The notes beneath the pieces are model-generated. The model did not search any database and had not been told where the DNA came from. It was given only the letters and a program-made list of their open reading frames with translations. Source: Actinomadura luteofluorescens (GTDB taxonomy: Bacteria; Actinomycetota; Actinomycetes; Streptosporangiales; Streptosporangiaceae). From it: a stretch of 64,000 bases of DNA. A program made the translations under genes and the position numbers. The stretch is from the NCBI RefSeq assembly GCF_013409365.1, contig NZ_JACCBA010000001.1, forward strand, positions 6,324,001-6,388,000, read 5' to 3'. Shown here piece after piece: positions 8,067 to 18,442 of the stretch. Every line of letters begins with the position of its first letter. The first letter of the stretch is position 1.

Positions 8067-8098
8067 ACGCGGCGCAGCACTCAACGCGGCGCAGCACT
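8067..8098. repeat. direct repeat upstream of the ECF sigma gene
   Basis: ACGCGGCGCAGCACT occurs at 8067-8081 and 8084-8098, a 17-base period. It lies 36-68 bases upstream of the sigma start, within its probable promoter region. It could be a regulator site or a chance duplication. Confidence 0.5.
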
Positions 8099-8124
8099 TC
8101 AACGGAGACTTTCCCGCTCTGCCG

Positions 8125-8168
8125 CTCAGGCCGCCGTCCCGGGGCGGGGACCGGGGCGGCGGCCTGAG
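8125..8168. terminator. perfect 12-bp stem downstream of geosmin synthase
   Basis: CTCAGGCCGCCG pairs with CGGCGGCCTGAG. It is placed 12 bases beyond the geoA stop on the minus strand and separates it from the ECF sigma promoter. Confidence 0.65.
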
Positions 8169-8179
8169 AGGGGCGCCGC

Positions 8180-10378
<2,199 letters not shown>

Positions 10379-10391
10379 TCACTGAAAGTGA
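10379..10391. promoter_or_regulatory. palindrome between geoA and a divergent small gene
   Basis: TCACT-GAA-AGTGA, a perfect 5-3-5 inverted repeat in the 112-base divergent region, about 50 bases upstream of the geoA start. It is a candidate regulator site in an otherwise unremarkable promoter. Confidence 0.4.
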
Positions 10392-10439
10392 TACATTGCT
10401 TGCCGGAATCTCCCCCCAATACGGGGGTAAGCCGAGGTC

Positions 10440-10862
10440 ATGTCGAAGTCGCGCAAACCTGCCGCGGCCAACGACCCGCTGGAGCAGAACCTCGTGCTCG
10501 CCCGGCGTGTGGTCGAGGCGGCGCAGGAAGAGATGATCAATAAGGCCCGGCAGCGCGTCCCGGCGCTGCGCCTGGGGGCCGTGGCCGGGGCGTTCGGGGT
10601 CATGGCGACCGCGGCCACCTACCGCATGAACGTGCTGCTGCTGGAGAGGAAGCTGCCCCCCGAGCTGGCGTCGTTCATCACCGCCGCCGTGTACGGGGGA
10701 GGGGCGGGCGCGGCGGCGATGGCGGCGTCCCGCAAGTGGAAGGGGCTGCCGGCGCCGCTGCCGACCGACACGGCCCCGGCAGGTGGTGGAGATCCTCACC
10801 GACAACGACTGATCGCCCGGGGCCGGGCACGGCCCTTCGACGCGGCGGCCGAGGTTCTGTGA
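10440..10862 (+). CDS. small membrane protein, holin-superfamily-III-like; possible 3' frameshift
   Basis: A 140-residue protein. Residues 1-40 are polar (VLARRVVEAAQEEMINKARQ). Two hydrophobic segments follow around residues 45-60 and 80-97, and then a basic tail. The pattern resembles small actinobacterial Holin-X/phage holin-family proteins, which are usually chromosomal and of unknown role. The last 25 residues look unnatural. Dropping one C from the CCCC run at 10774-10777 gives TARQVVEILTDND and a TGA at 10810-10812, which is a natural-looking end for this group. Either a real frameshift or a base-call error is possible. Confidence 0.6.
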   Translation: MSKSRKPAAANDPLEQNLVLARRVVEAAQEEMINKARQRVPALRLGAVAGAFGVMATAATYRMNVLLLERKLPPELASFITAAVYGGGAGAAAMAASRKWKGLPAPLPTDTAPAGGGDPHRQRLIARGRARPFDAAAEVL

Positions 10863-10874
10863 CCGATGGGAGAT

Positions 10875-10892
10875 CCGGGGTAGGCACCCCGG
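10875..10892 (+). promoter_or_regulatory. hairpin abutting the start codon of the iron-sulfur subunit
   Basis: CCGGGGT-AGGC-ACCCCGG, a perfect 7-bp stem ending one base before the ATG at 10894. It covers the position where a ribosome site should lie, so it may limit translation initiation. It could also be a chance structure. Confidence 0.4.
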
Positions 10893-10893
10893 C

Positions 10894-11439
10894 ATGGACA
10901 GCGAAGCCACCCCGGTGCGCGCCGACGTCACCTTGGTCGTGAACGGGACCGAGCACCGGCTCAACGTCGACACCCGAGCGTCCCTCCTGGACGTGCTGCG
11001 CGAGGAACTCGGCCTGACAGGGTCGAAGAAGGGCTGCGACCACGGCCAGTGCGGAGCCTGCACCATCCTTCTCGACGGGCACCGGGCGAACGGATGCCTG
11101 GCCTTGGCCGTCGCCCATGATGGAGCGGACGTCGTCACGGTCGAAGGTCTGGCGCAGGACGGTGAGCTCAGCCCCGTCCAGAAGGCGTTCGTGGAGAACG
11201 ACGCCTTCCAGTGCGGGTACTGCACGCCCGGCCAGCTCTGCTCCGCCACGGGGATGCTGGACGAGGCCGAACGCGGCTGGCCCAGCGCCGTCACCGGCGA
11301 TCTGGGGGCCGATCCCGTCCTGGACGACGACGAGATACGCGAGCGCATGAGCGGCAACCTGTGCCGGTGCGGCGCCTATGTCGGCATAGTCGCGGCCCTC
11401 AGGCAGGCCGCGCGGCGCCGGGAGGGGGCTGAGGCATGA
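10894..11439 (+). CDS. molybdenum hydroxylase, [2Fe-2S] subunit (PaoA/XdhC-like)
   Basis: A 181-residue protein with two [2Fe-2S] clusters. The plant-ferredoxin-type cluster is GCDHGQCGACT plus a downstream Cys (NGC). The all-helical cluster is CGYCTPGQL plus CRCGAY. It passes electrons from the molybdopterin subunit to FAD. It is the first gene of a three-gene operon; its stop overlaps the FAD-subunit start at 11436. The family includes xanthine dehydrogenase and aldehyde oxidoreductases. Confidence 0.92.
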   Translation: MDSEATPVRADVTLVVNGTEHRLNVDTRASLLDVLREELGLTGSKKGCDHGQCGACTILLDGHRANGCLALAVAHDGADVVTVEGLAQDGELSPVQKAFVENDAFQCGYCTPGQLCSATGMLDEAERGWPSAVTGDLGADPVLDDDEIRERMSGNLCRCGAYVGIVAALRQAARRREGAEA

Positions 11440-12410
11440 GGCCCTTCGCTTACGAGCGCGCCACCAGCGCGGAGGACGCCCTGCGACGCCACCAGGACGG
11501 AGCCGTCTACCTGGGCGGGGGAACCAACCTCGTCGACCTGATGCGGCTCGGGGTGGAGGAGCCGGCCAGGCTCGTCGACGTGGCGCATCTCCCGTACGAC
11601 CAGATCGAACTGCGGCCGGACGGGAGCCTCGTCATCGGCGCGGCGGTGACCAACAGCGCCGTCGCCGCCGACCGGACCGTCCGCGAGGGCCATCCGGTCC
11701 TGGCGCAGGCGGTGCTCGCGGGGGCGTCCGGCCAGATCCGCAACCTCGCCACGGTCGGCGGGAACCTGCTCCAGCGGACCCGCTGCTCCTACTTCCAGGA
11801 CGCCTCCAAACCGTGCAACAAGCGCGCCCCGGGCAGCGGGTGCCCGGCGCGGGAGGGCGAGCACCACAACCTGGCGATCATGGGTCATTCGGACGCCTGC
11901 GTCGCGACGCACCCGTCCGACATGGCCGTGGCGCTGGCCGCTCTGGACGCGTCCGTACGCGTCCGGGGGCGCGGCGGGGAGAGGACCGTCCCCATCGAAG
12001 ACCTGTACAGGCTCCCCGGTGACGAACCGCAGCGCGACACCACGCTCGAAGCGGGCGACCTCATCACCGCCGTCGAGGTCCCCGTGCTGGGCGTGCCGTC
12101 CCGCTACCGCAAGGTCCGCGAGCGCGCGTCGTTCGCGTTCGCGCTGGTCTCCATCGCGGCGGCGCTGGACGTCGACGGCGGCCGGGTGCGGGACGTCCGG
12201 CTGGCCCTCGGCGGCGTCGCCCACAAGCCGTGGCGGGCGCGGCGCGCCGAAGAGGCCCTGCGCGGCGCGGAGGCGACCGAGGAGTCCTTCGTGCGCGCCG
12301 CCGAGGCCGAGCTGGAGGCCGCGGAGCCGCTGCGCGACAACGCCTACAAGGTGCCGCTGGCGCGCAACCTGATCGTCCGGACGCTGACCGAGCTGGGGGA
12401 GGAGTCATGA
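11436..12410 (+). CDS. molybdenum hydroxylase, FAD subunit (PaoB-like)
   Basis: A 324-residue FAD-binding subunit. GGGTNLVDLMRLGVEEPARL contacts FAD, and ATVGGNLLQRTRCSYFQD leads into an insertion with several cysteines (TRCSYF, KPCNKR, SGCPAR). That insertion is the feature by which PaoB-type aldehyde oxidoreductase subunits bind an extra [4Fe-4S] cluster, which separates this system from plain xanthine dehydrogenase. The start overlaps the upstream stop by four bases and the stop overlaps the catalytic-subunit start, so translation of the three is coupled. Confidence 0.88.
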   Translation: MRPFAYERATSAEDALRRHQDGAVYLGGGTNLVDLMRLGVEEPARLVDVAHLPYDQIELRPDGSLVIGAAVTNSAVAADRTVREGHPVLAQAVLAGASGQIRNLATVGGNLLQRTRCSYFQDASKPCNKRAPGSGCPAREGEHHNLAIMGHSDACVATHPSDMAVALAALDASVRVRGRGGERTVPIEDLYRLPGDEPQRDTTLEAGDLITAVEVPVLGVPSRYRKVRERASFAFALVSIAAALDVDGGRVRDVRLALGGVAHKPWRARRAEEALRGAEATEESFVRAAEAELEAAEPLRDNAYKVPLARNLIVRTLTELGEES

Positions 12411-14467
12411 CCGACCGGCTGGAGGGCCGCGAGAAGGTCACCGGGACGGCGCGGTACGCGTTCGAGTACCCCGTGCGGGACGCCGCCTACGCAGCGGCGG
12501 TCCAGGCGAGCGTGGGCAAGGGCCGGGTCGCGTCGGTCGGCGCCGAGGCCGCGCTGCGGCTGCCCGGGGTGCTCGCCGTCCTGTCGTGCGAGAACCCTCC
12601 CGAGCTCAGCGACACCTCGGACGGCGAACTGGCCCTGTTCCAGTCGCGGACGGTCTCCTACCGCGGCCAGTTCGTCGCCGCGGTGGTCGCCGAGACCCTG
12701 GAGACCGCGCGGGAGGCCGCCCGTCTCCTGCGCGTCGAGTACGCCGAGGAGGAGGCGCCGGACGTCGGGCTGCGCGCAGACCACCCGGGCCTCTACAAGC
12801 CGGACAAGGTGAACCCGGTGTTCCCCGCGGACACCGAGCAGGGCGAGCCGGAGGAGGCGTTCGCCGGCTCGGACGTCCGAGTGGACGCCGTCTACACGAC
12901 CCCGGCCGAGCACAACAACCCGATGGAGCCGCACGCCACGATCGCCCGGTGGAACGACGACGGGTCCCTCACGCTCTACGACTCCAACCAGGGCGCGTCG
13001 ACCGTCCAGTCCACGATCGCGAAGATCTTCGGGCTGGAGCGGGGCCGGGTGCACGTGGTGTCGCCGCATGTGGGCGGCGGGTTCGGCTCCAAGGGGACGC
13101 CCCGGCCGAACGTCGTGCTCGCCGCGATGGCCGCGCGCGCCGCGGGACGTCCCGTGAAGTTCGCCGTCCCGCGCCAGCAGATGTTCGCGACCACCGGCTA
13201 CCGGACCCCGACCGTCCAGCGCGTCCGGCTCGGCGCCGGCGGGGACGGGCGGCTGAACGCGATCCTGCACGAGGTGGCCGAGCAGACCTCCACCGTCAAG
13301 GAGTTCGCCGAGCAGACGGCGACGCCCACGCGCACGCTGTACCGGGCCCCGCACCGCCTCACCTCGCACCGGGTGGTGCCGCTGGACGTGCCCACGCCGT
13401 CCTGGATGCGCGCCCCGGGTGAGACGCCCGGCATGTTCGCCCTCGAGACGGCGATGGACGAGCTGGCCGTCGCGACGGGCATCGACCCGGTCGAGCTCCG
13501 CGTGCGCAACGACACCGACCGGGATCCGGAGAGCGGGCTGCCGTTCAGCTCCCGCAACCTCGTCGCGTGCCTCCGCGAAGGCGCCGAACGCTTCGGGTGG
13601 GCCGGACGCGACCCCCGGCCCGGGGCCCGCCAGGAGGGCCGCAAGCTCGTCGGTATGGGCGTCGCGTCGTCCACCTATCCCGCCTACCAGAGCCCCAATC
13701 AGGCCACGGCCCGCGCCGAGCCGGACGGGACGTTCACCGTCCGGATCGCCGCCGCCGACATCGGCACCGGCGCCCGCACCGCCCTCGCCCTGATCGCCGC
13801 CGAGACCCTCAAGGAGGACCTCGCCGACATCAGGATGGAGATCGGTGACAGCTCGTTCCCGAGGGCGTCGGTGGCGGGCGGCTCCGGCGGGACGGCCGGC
13901 TGGGGCACGGCCGTCGTGCGGGCCTGCGAGGCCCTGCGCGGCAAGCTGAACGGCGCCGTCCCGCCCGAGGGCGTCGAGGCGTCCGCCGACACCGGCGATG
14001 AGCTCAAGGCCCGGGCGGCGTACGCCCGGCACGCGTTCGGCGCGCAGTTCGCCGAGGTGGAGGTGGACGCCGACACCGGCGAGGTCCGCGTCCGCCGGAT
14101 GCTCGGCGTGTTCGCCGCCGGCCGGATCATCAACCCGACGACGGCCCGCTCCCAGTTCATCGGCGGGATGACGATGGGCGTCGGGATGGCGCTGATGGAG
14201 CAGAGCGTCATGGACCGGGAGTTCGGCGACTACCTCACCCGCGACCTCGCCCAGTACCACGTCCCGGCCTGCGCCGACATCCGCGACGTCGACGCCGCGT
14301 GGGTGGAGGAGTCCGACCCCCACCTGAACCCGATGGGCGCCAAGGGCATCGGCGAGATCGGCATCGTCGGCGCGGCGGCTGCGGTCGGCAACGCCGTCCA
14401 CCACGCCACCGGGATCCGCGTCCGCGACCTGCCCATCACCCCGGCCCGGCTCCTCCCGGAGCTCTGA
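12407..14467 (+). CDS. molybdenum hydroxylase, molybdopterin-binding catalytic subunit (PaoC-like)
   Basis: A 686-residue large subunit, short for the family as PaoC-type subunits are. VSPHVGGGFGSKG (about residue 225) is the molybdopterin loop, RAPGETPGMFALE follows, and GAKGIGEIGIVGAA near the C-terminus carries the catalytic Glu of all these hydroxylases. With the two upstream subunits it forms a periplasmic or cytoplasmic aldehyde/N-heterocycle hydroxylase; no twin-arginine signal is visible on the small subunit, so a cytoplasmic site is likelier. The substrate is unknown. It starts at the ATG overlapping the FAD-subunit stop. No XdhC-type maturation gene is adjacent. Confidence 0.9.
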   Translation: MTDRLEGREKVTGTARYAFEYPVRDAAYAAAVQASVGKGRVASVGAEAALRLPGVLAVLSCENPPELSDTSDGELALFQSRTVSYRGQFVAAVVAETLETAREAARLLRVEYAEEEAPDVGLRADHPGLYKPDKVNPVFPADTEQGEPEEAFAGSDVRVDAVYTTPAEHNNPMEPHATIARWNDDGSLTLYDSNQGASTVQSTIAKIFGLERGRVHVVSPHVGGGFGSKGTPRPNVVLAAMAARAAGRPVKFAVPRQQMFATTGYRTPTVQRVRLGAGGDGRLNAILHEVAEQTSTVKEFAEQTATPTRTLYRAPHRLTSHRVVPLDVPTPSWMRAPGETPGMFALETAMDELAVATGIDPVELRVRNDTDRDPESGLPFSSRNLVACLREGAERFGWAGRDPRPGARQEGRKLVGMGVASSTYPAYQSPNQATARAEPDGTFTVRIAAADIGTGARTALALIAAETLKEDLADIRMEIGDSSFPRASVAGGSGGTAGWGTAVVRACEALRGKLNGAVPPEGVEASADTGDELKARAAYARHAFGAQFAEVEVDADTGEVRVRRMLGVFAAGRIINPTTARSQFIGGMTMGVGMALMEQSVMDREFGDYLTRDLAQYHVPACADIRDVDAAWVEESDPHLNPMGAKGIGEIGIVGAAAAVGNAVHHATGIRVRDLPITPARLLPEL

Positions 14468-14562
14468 CCGATTGAAAAGTTCACTATCAAGGTGATCTCC
14501 GTCACCGGGCCGGGTAGAGACCGTGTACTCGGGGGCGACCACTACCCCGCGAGGTGATCGCC

Positions 14563-16227
14563 GTGTACCAGCAGGTCCTCGATCCCGTCGCCGACTCGCT
14601 CGGCTGGAGCTCCCTGGTCGCCGCGCTGCCGCTGGCCGTGCTGTTCGTCCTGCTCGGCGGCGTCCGCATGCGCGCGTGGCTGGCGTCCCTGATCGCGCTC
14701 GCCGTCGCGCTGGCCGTCGCCGTCTGGACGTACGGCATGCCCGCCGGCCAGGCGCTCCTGGCCGGCTCGGAGGGCGCCGCGTTCGGCTTCTACCCGATCC
14801 TGTGGATCGTCATCAACGCCCTCTGGGTCTACAACATCACCGTCGCCACCGGCCACTTCGACGTGCTGCGCCGGTCGTTCGCGCAGGTCAGCGACGACGA
14901 CCGGCTCCAGGCGGTGCTGATCGCGTTCTCGTTCGGCGCGCTGCTGGAGGCCCTGGCCGGGTTCGGCACGCCGGTCGCGGTCACCTCCGTCATGCTGATC
15001 GCGCTCGGCTTCCCGCCGCTCAAGGCGGCCGTCCTGGCCCTCACCGCCAACACCGCGCCCGTCGCGTTCGGCGCGATGGCGACGCCGATCCTCACGCTCG
15101 GCAAGGTCACCGGCGAGTCCAGCGACACGCTCGGCGCCATGGTCGGGCGGCAGACCCCGATCCTCGCCGTGTTCGTCCCGCTCGTCCTCGTCGTCATCGT
15201 GGACGGGCGGCGCGGCCTGCGCGAGACCTGGCCCGTCGCCCTGCTGTGCGGCGCCGCGTTCGGCGCCGCGCAGTACGTCACGGCGAACTTCGTCTCGGTG
15301 CCGCTCGCCGACGTCGTGGCGTCGCTGGTCTCGGCCGCGGCGGTCGTGCTCGCCGTCCGGCTGCGCCCGTCGGCGGCGGCCAGGCCCGCCCCGGTCGCGG
15401 GCGGCGCGGCGGACGAGCCGACCCCGGAGTTCGCCGCCCGCGTCGAGGGACGGGACGGGAGCCGGGACGGGAGCCGGGGCGCGGACCCGCGCGCCGAGGT
15501 CGCCCGCGCCTACGCGCCCTACGCGATCATCATCGCGGTCTTCGTCGTCTGCCAGATCGGGCCGGTGAAGGACCTCCTGGACCGGGCGACGCGGACGTTC
15601 TCCTGGCCGGGCCTGCACCTCACGGGCCCGTCCGGCAAGCCGCTGGCCCTGCCGACCTTCACCTTCAACTACCTCACCACGCCCGGCACGCAGATGCTCG
15701 TCGCCGGGCTGATCACCATGGCCGCCCTCGGCGTCGGCCTCCGCCGGGCCGTGCGCGCCTACTGGACGACCCTCGTCCAGCTCAGGTGGGCGATCGTCAC
15801 CGTCATGGCCGTCCTGGCGCTGGCGTTCGTGATGAACGCCTCCGGGCAGACCGTGACGCTCGGGACGTGGATGGCCGGTGCGGGCGGCGCGTTCGCGCTG
15901 CTGTCGCCGATCCTCGGCTGGCTCGGCACCGCCGTCACCGGTTCGGACACCTCGTCCAACTCGCTGTTCGGCTCCCTGCAGGTCACCGCCGCGAACAAGG
16001 CCGACCTGTCGACGGTGCTGATGGCGGCGACCAACAGTTCCGGCGGCGTCCTCGGCAAGATGGTGTCGCCGCAGAACCTCGCCATCGCCGCCGCGGCGGT
16101 CGGCCTCGACGGGCGCGAGGGCGACATCTTCCGCCGCGTCGTGCTGTGGAGCCTGCTGTTCCTCGCCGGGATGTGCCTGCTCTCCGGCCTGCAATCCACC
16201 GCGGTGCTCGACTGGATGGTCCCGTGA
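14563..16227 (+). CDS. L-lactate permease (LctP family)
   Basis: A 554-residue membrane protein with about 12-14 helices. Family signatures are GALLEALAGFGTPVAVTS in the first half and GSDTSSNSLFGSLQVTAA near the end. It imports L-lactate, and often glycolate, with protons. A soluble Arg/Asp/Gly-rich loop (about residues 270-310) separates the two halves. I chose the GTG at 14563 because GAGGTGA lies 5 bases upstream; the GTG at 14554 would overlap that site. No lactate dehydrogenase is adjacent. Confidence 0.88.
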   Translation: MYQQVLDPVADSLGWSSLVAALPLAVLFVLLGGVRMRAWLASLIALAVALAVAVWTYGMPAGQALLAGSEGAAFGFYPILWIVINALWVYNITVATGHFDVLRRSFAQVSDDDRLQAVLIAFSFGALLEALAGFGTPVAVTSVMLIALGFPPLKAAVLALTANTAPVAFGAMATPILTLGKVTGESSDTLGAMVGRQTPILAVFVPLVLVVIVDGRRGLRETWPVALLCGAAFGAAQYVTANFVSVPLADVVASLVSAAAVVLAVRLRPSAAARPAPVAGGAADEPTPEFAARVEGRDGSRDGSRGADPRAEVARAYAPYAIIIAVFVVCQIGPVKDLLDRATRTFSWPGLHLTGPSGKPLALPTFTFNYLTTPGTQMLVAGLITMAALGVGLRRAVRAYWTTLVQLRWAIVTVMAVLALAFVMNASGQTVTLGTWMAGAGGAFALLSPILGWLGTAVTGSDTSSNSLFGSLQVTAANKADLSTVLMAATNSSGGVLGKMVSPQNLAIAAAAVGLDGREGDIFRRVVLWSLLFLAGMCLLSGLQSTAVLDWMVP

Positions 16228-16242
16228 CGGGCCCGTGAGGCG

Positions 16243-16488
16243 CTACTGCCGGTAGCCTTCCACCTCGCCGGCGGGACGGACGTGGGCGTCGTCCGGGTTC
16301 TGTCCCGCCGCGATGCGGGCCCGCCGCTGGCGCAGCAGGTCCCAGCACTGGTCGAGTGCCACCTCCAGGTCCCGCAGCCGCGACTGGGCCTCGGCGTTGG
16401 AGGTCTCCGCCCGCTCGTGCGCCTGCCGGAGGGCGTGTTCCTCCTCGATGAAATCGTTGATACGTTCCAGGATCGCCTTCTCGTCCAT
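16243..16488 (-). CDS. DUF2630 family protein
   Basis: An 81-residue, charged, probably helical coiled-coil protein. RLRDLEVALDQCWDLLRQRR followed by VRPAGEVEGYRQ at the C-terminus is the DUF2630 signature of actinobacteria. Function is unknown. The ATG giving MDEKAILERINDFIEEEHAL fits the family N-terminus; an upstream in-frame ATG adds 29 unrelated residues. It is convergent with the lactate permease gene. Confidence 0.85.
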   Translation of the reverse strand: MDEKAILERINDFIEEEHALRQAHERAETSNAEAQSRLRDLEVALDQCWDLLRQRRARIAAGQNPDDAHVRPAGEVEGYRQ

Positions 16489-16610
16489 GAAATGGCTTCC
16501 GATCGTGGTTTTCCGCTCTGGTGGGGTCCAGAAGGTCCCGACAGGTGAGAGCCTTGCATATACGGGGCCGCGCACGGTAGCGGCGGCGCCCCGTTGAGGG
16601 TGAGGAGCAG

Positions 16611-17024
16611 ATGACGGTCTGGCGGATCACCGGCGGCGAGGGCGGCCCCGACCCCGGTGCGCGGGAGGCCCCCCGGTACGACATCGTCGAGCACGACTCC
16701 GCGCTGCTGCGCATCACGGCCGCGTCGGGCGTGGCCCGGGTGCTGCTCGCCGGGGAGGTCGACGTCTCCAACACCGCCGCGGTCGCGCGCGCCCTGCGCG
16801 CCGTCCGGGAACGCGGGTCCGGAGATCTGCACGCCGACCTGTCCGGGGTGGAGTTCATGGACGTCGCGGGCCTGCGCGCCTTCAGCGAGGCCGCCCGCGA
16901 CCTGCACGACCGCGACGGCCTCCTCGTCCTGCACGGGGTCCCCCCGCACATCGAGCGGCTCTTCACGCTGATCGGCTGGAACGCCACCCCCGGCCTGGAG
17001 ATCCACTGCCCGCCGCGGGGCTGA
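16611..17024 (+). CDS. STAS-domain anti-anti-sigma factor-like protein
   Basis: A 137-residue protein with a STAS fold from about residue 35. LLAGEVDVSNTAAVARAL forms the first strand-helix unit and VEFMDVAGLRAFSEAAR the phosphorylation-loop region. At the position of the regulatory Ser of SpoIIAA (DSSGL) this protein has DVAGL, so it lacks the usual phosphoacceptor; this is common in actinobacterial MEDS/STAS proteins. It probably binds an anti-sigma kinase constitutively or scaffolds one. No kinase partner is adjacent; the ATPase pair at 57.7-58.4 kb is far away. Confidence 0.8.
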   Translation: MTVWRITGGEGGPDPGAREAPRYDIVEHDSALLRITAASGVARVLLAGEVDVSNTAAVARALRAVRERGSGDLHADLSGVEFMDVAGLRAFSEAARDLHDRDGLLVLHGVPPHIERLFTLIGWNATPGLEIHCPPRG

Positions 17025-17049
17025 GGCACCGGATCGCAGAAGCGAGGCC

Positions 17050-17112
17050 CCGGCTCACGGCGGCGGGGCGCCGGCTCACGGCGGCGGGACGCCGGCTCAC
17101 GGCGGCGGAACG
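17050..17112. repeat. three 21-bp tandem repeats
   Basis: Units starting at 17050, 17071 and 17092 read CCGGCTCACGGCGGCGG followed by a variable G/A pair and CG. They are intergenic, just after the STAS stop. The 246-base gap up to 17270 holds these, the palindrome at 17194 and the promoter of the next gene. Confidence 0.85.
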
Positions 17113-17193
17113 CCGGGCGCCGGGCCACCGGATCGCCATGCCCGCGTCAGCGCTCGGCAAAGGGTGCCGGCCGCAAACGCGAACCTCTTCAGG

Positions 17194-17212
17194 AAACGGT
17201 CATATGCCGTTT
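17194..17212. promoter_or_regulatory. palindrome upstream of the acetate transporter
   Basis: AAACGG-TCATATG-CCGTTT, a perfect 6-7-6 inverted repeat whose centre CATATG is itself palindromic. It is located 58 bases before the ATG, next to TTGACC. It is a good candidate operator in the only AT-rich part of this gap. Confidence 0.55.
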
Positions 17213-17270
17213 GACCTGCTAGAACACGGTTAGGAGGGGTTTACAGCTCTCCGATTCAGAGGGGGATCTC

Positions 17271-18134
17271 ATGGCAAGGCGTAGAGAGCATCAATCCGCG
17301 CCGATGCCCGGCGAGCACACCGGATCGGCGATGCCCGCGGAGGGCATGGCCACGCCGGCGCACGGCGCGGCCGCACAGGGCCAGGGCGCGGCGATGGCGC
17401 CCCCGAGGGGCGCGGACCAGGCCGGCGAGCACGCGCTCTGGGAGGACCGCACCCGCGTCTTCCTGCAGCCCATCGCGTCGCCGTCGATCCTCGGCCTGTT
17501 CGGGCTCGCCGCCGCGGCCATGATGGTGGGCGCGTGGCAGGCCGGATGGTACGGCGGCGTCGGCACTCCGCTCATCCTGTGGCCGTTCGTGCTGACCTTC
17601 GGCGGCATCGCGCAGCTGCTGGCGGGCCTGTGGGGCTACCGGGCGCGGGACGGCGTGGCCACCGCGATGCACGGCATGTGGGGCACGTTCTTCATCGGCT
17701 GGGGCCTGCTGTTCCTGCTGGTGAGCATCGGCGCGGCGCCGGTGGCGCTGGCACCGGTCCTCGGTACCGCCTATCAGGGCTTCGCGTTCTGGTTCATCCC
17801 GCTCGCGGTGATCACCGGGCTGGGCGCGCTCGCCGCGCTCGGCGAGAACCTGATGACGGCCCTGGTCTGGGGCTGCCTGGCGGTCGGCGCGGGCTTCACG
17901 GCCGCGGGATTCTGGGCGGGCTCGACCTGGCCGCTCACCACCGGCGGCTGGCTGTTCGTCGCGGCTTCGGCGATCGCCCTGTACGCGGCCGCCGCGATGA
18001 TGTTCGCGAGCAGCTTCGGACGGACGATCCTGCCCACGGGCATGATCCGCAAGGGCGCCAACATTCCCGGCGGCCGGGGGGTCCGGCCCCTGGAGTACCG
18101 GCAGGGCGAGCCGGGCCTGAAGATCGGGCAGTGA
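17271..18134 (+). CDS. acetate/succinate transporter, SatP (GPR1/FUN34/YaaH) family
   Basis: A 287-residue protein with a soluble Gly/Ala/Met-rich N-terminal tail of about 55 residues and then six transmembrane helices. ASPSILGLFGLAAAAMM at helix 1 corresponds to the NPAPLGL-type family signature. SatP/YaaH proteins are proton-coupled acetate channels or transporters. AGAGGGGG lies 7 bases before the ATG. The C-terminal tail (GGRGVRPLEYRQGEPG) is short and basic. Confidence 0.85.
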   Translation: MARRREHQSAPMPGEHTGSAMPAEGMATPAHGAAAQGQGAAMAPPRGADQAGEHALWEDRTRVFLQPIASPSILGLFGLAAAAMMVGAWQAGWYGGVGTPLILWPFVLTFGGIAQLLAGLWGYRARDGVATAMHGMWGTFFIGWGLLFLLVSIGAAPVALAPVLGTAYQGFAFWFIPLAVITGLGALAALGENLMTALVWGCLAVGAGFTAAGFWAGSTWPLTTGGWLFVAASAIALYAAAAMMFASSFGRTILPTGMIRKGANIPGGRGVRPLEYRQGEPGLKIGQ

Positions 18135-18215
18135 TGTCCGGCGTTTCGCCTTGACATTCCCGTTACCCTATGCTGAGCCCTGGAGTACTCAAACGGGTTC
18201 GGAGGGGAAGCGGGA

Positions 18216-18401
18216 ATGTCATCGGCGGTCCGGCGGACGTGGCGGCGCCTCGTCCAGTCCTACAACCACCTGTGCGCGCGCGAGGACGGCGCGACGCGCG
18301 GCGTGACCATACCCAGCGGAGTCTGGGCCTGCGACCGCTGCCACGCGCCGCACCTCGAGCTCGCGACGCTCAAGCACCACCTCCGCACCGAGCACGCCTG
18401 A
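18216..18401 (+). CDS. 61-residue protein with a C2H2-like zinc-binding motif
   Basis: A small basic protein. The second half reads ACDRCHAPHLELATLKHHLR then TEH, giving CxxC and a pair of His residues spaced as in a C2H2 finger or zinc ribbon. The first 20 residues are Arg-rich and helical (RRTWRRLVQSYNHL). GGAGGGGA lies 8 bases upstream of the ATG, so translation is credible. I do not recognise the family; a nucleic-acid-binding role is a guess from the motif. It is convergent with the PucR-type gene. Confidence 0.6.
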   Translation: MSSAVRRTWRRLVQSYNHLCAREDGATRGVTIPSGVWACDRCHAPHLELATLKHHLRTEHA

Positions 18402-18442
18402 CGCGCCCGCCCCGGTCTCTCCGCTGATCCGGCTCGGCCGGA

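Noticed and set aside
12344..14542. A 732-codon open frame antisense to the molybdenum hydroxylase catalytic subunit
   Set aside because: Shadow of the GC-rich third codon position; no domain or ribosome site.
18151..18174. TTGACA and TATGCT before the 61-residue gene as a sigma-70 promoter
   Set aside because: The spacing is only 12 bases, too short to be convincing.
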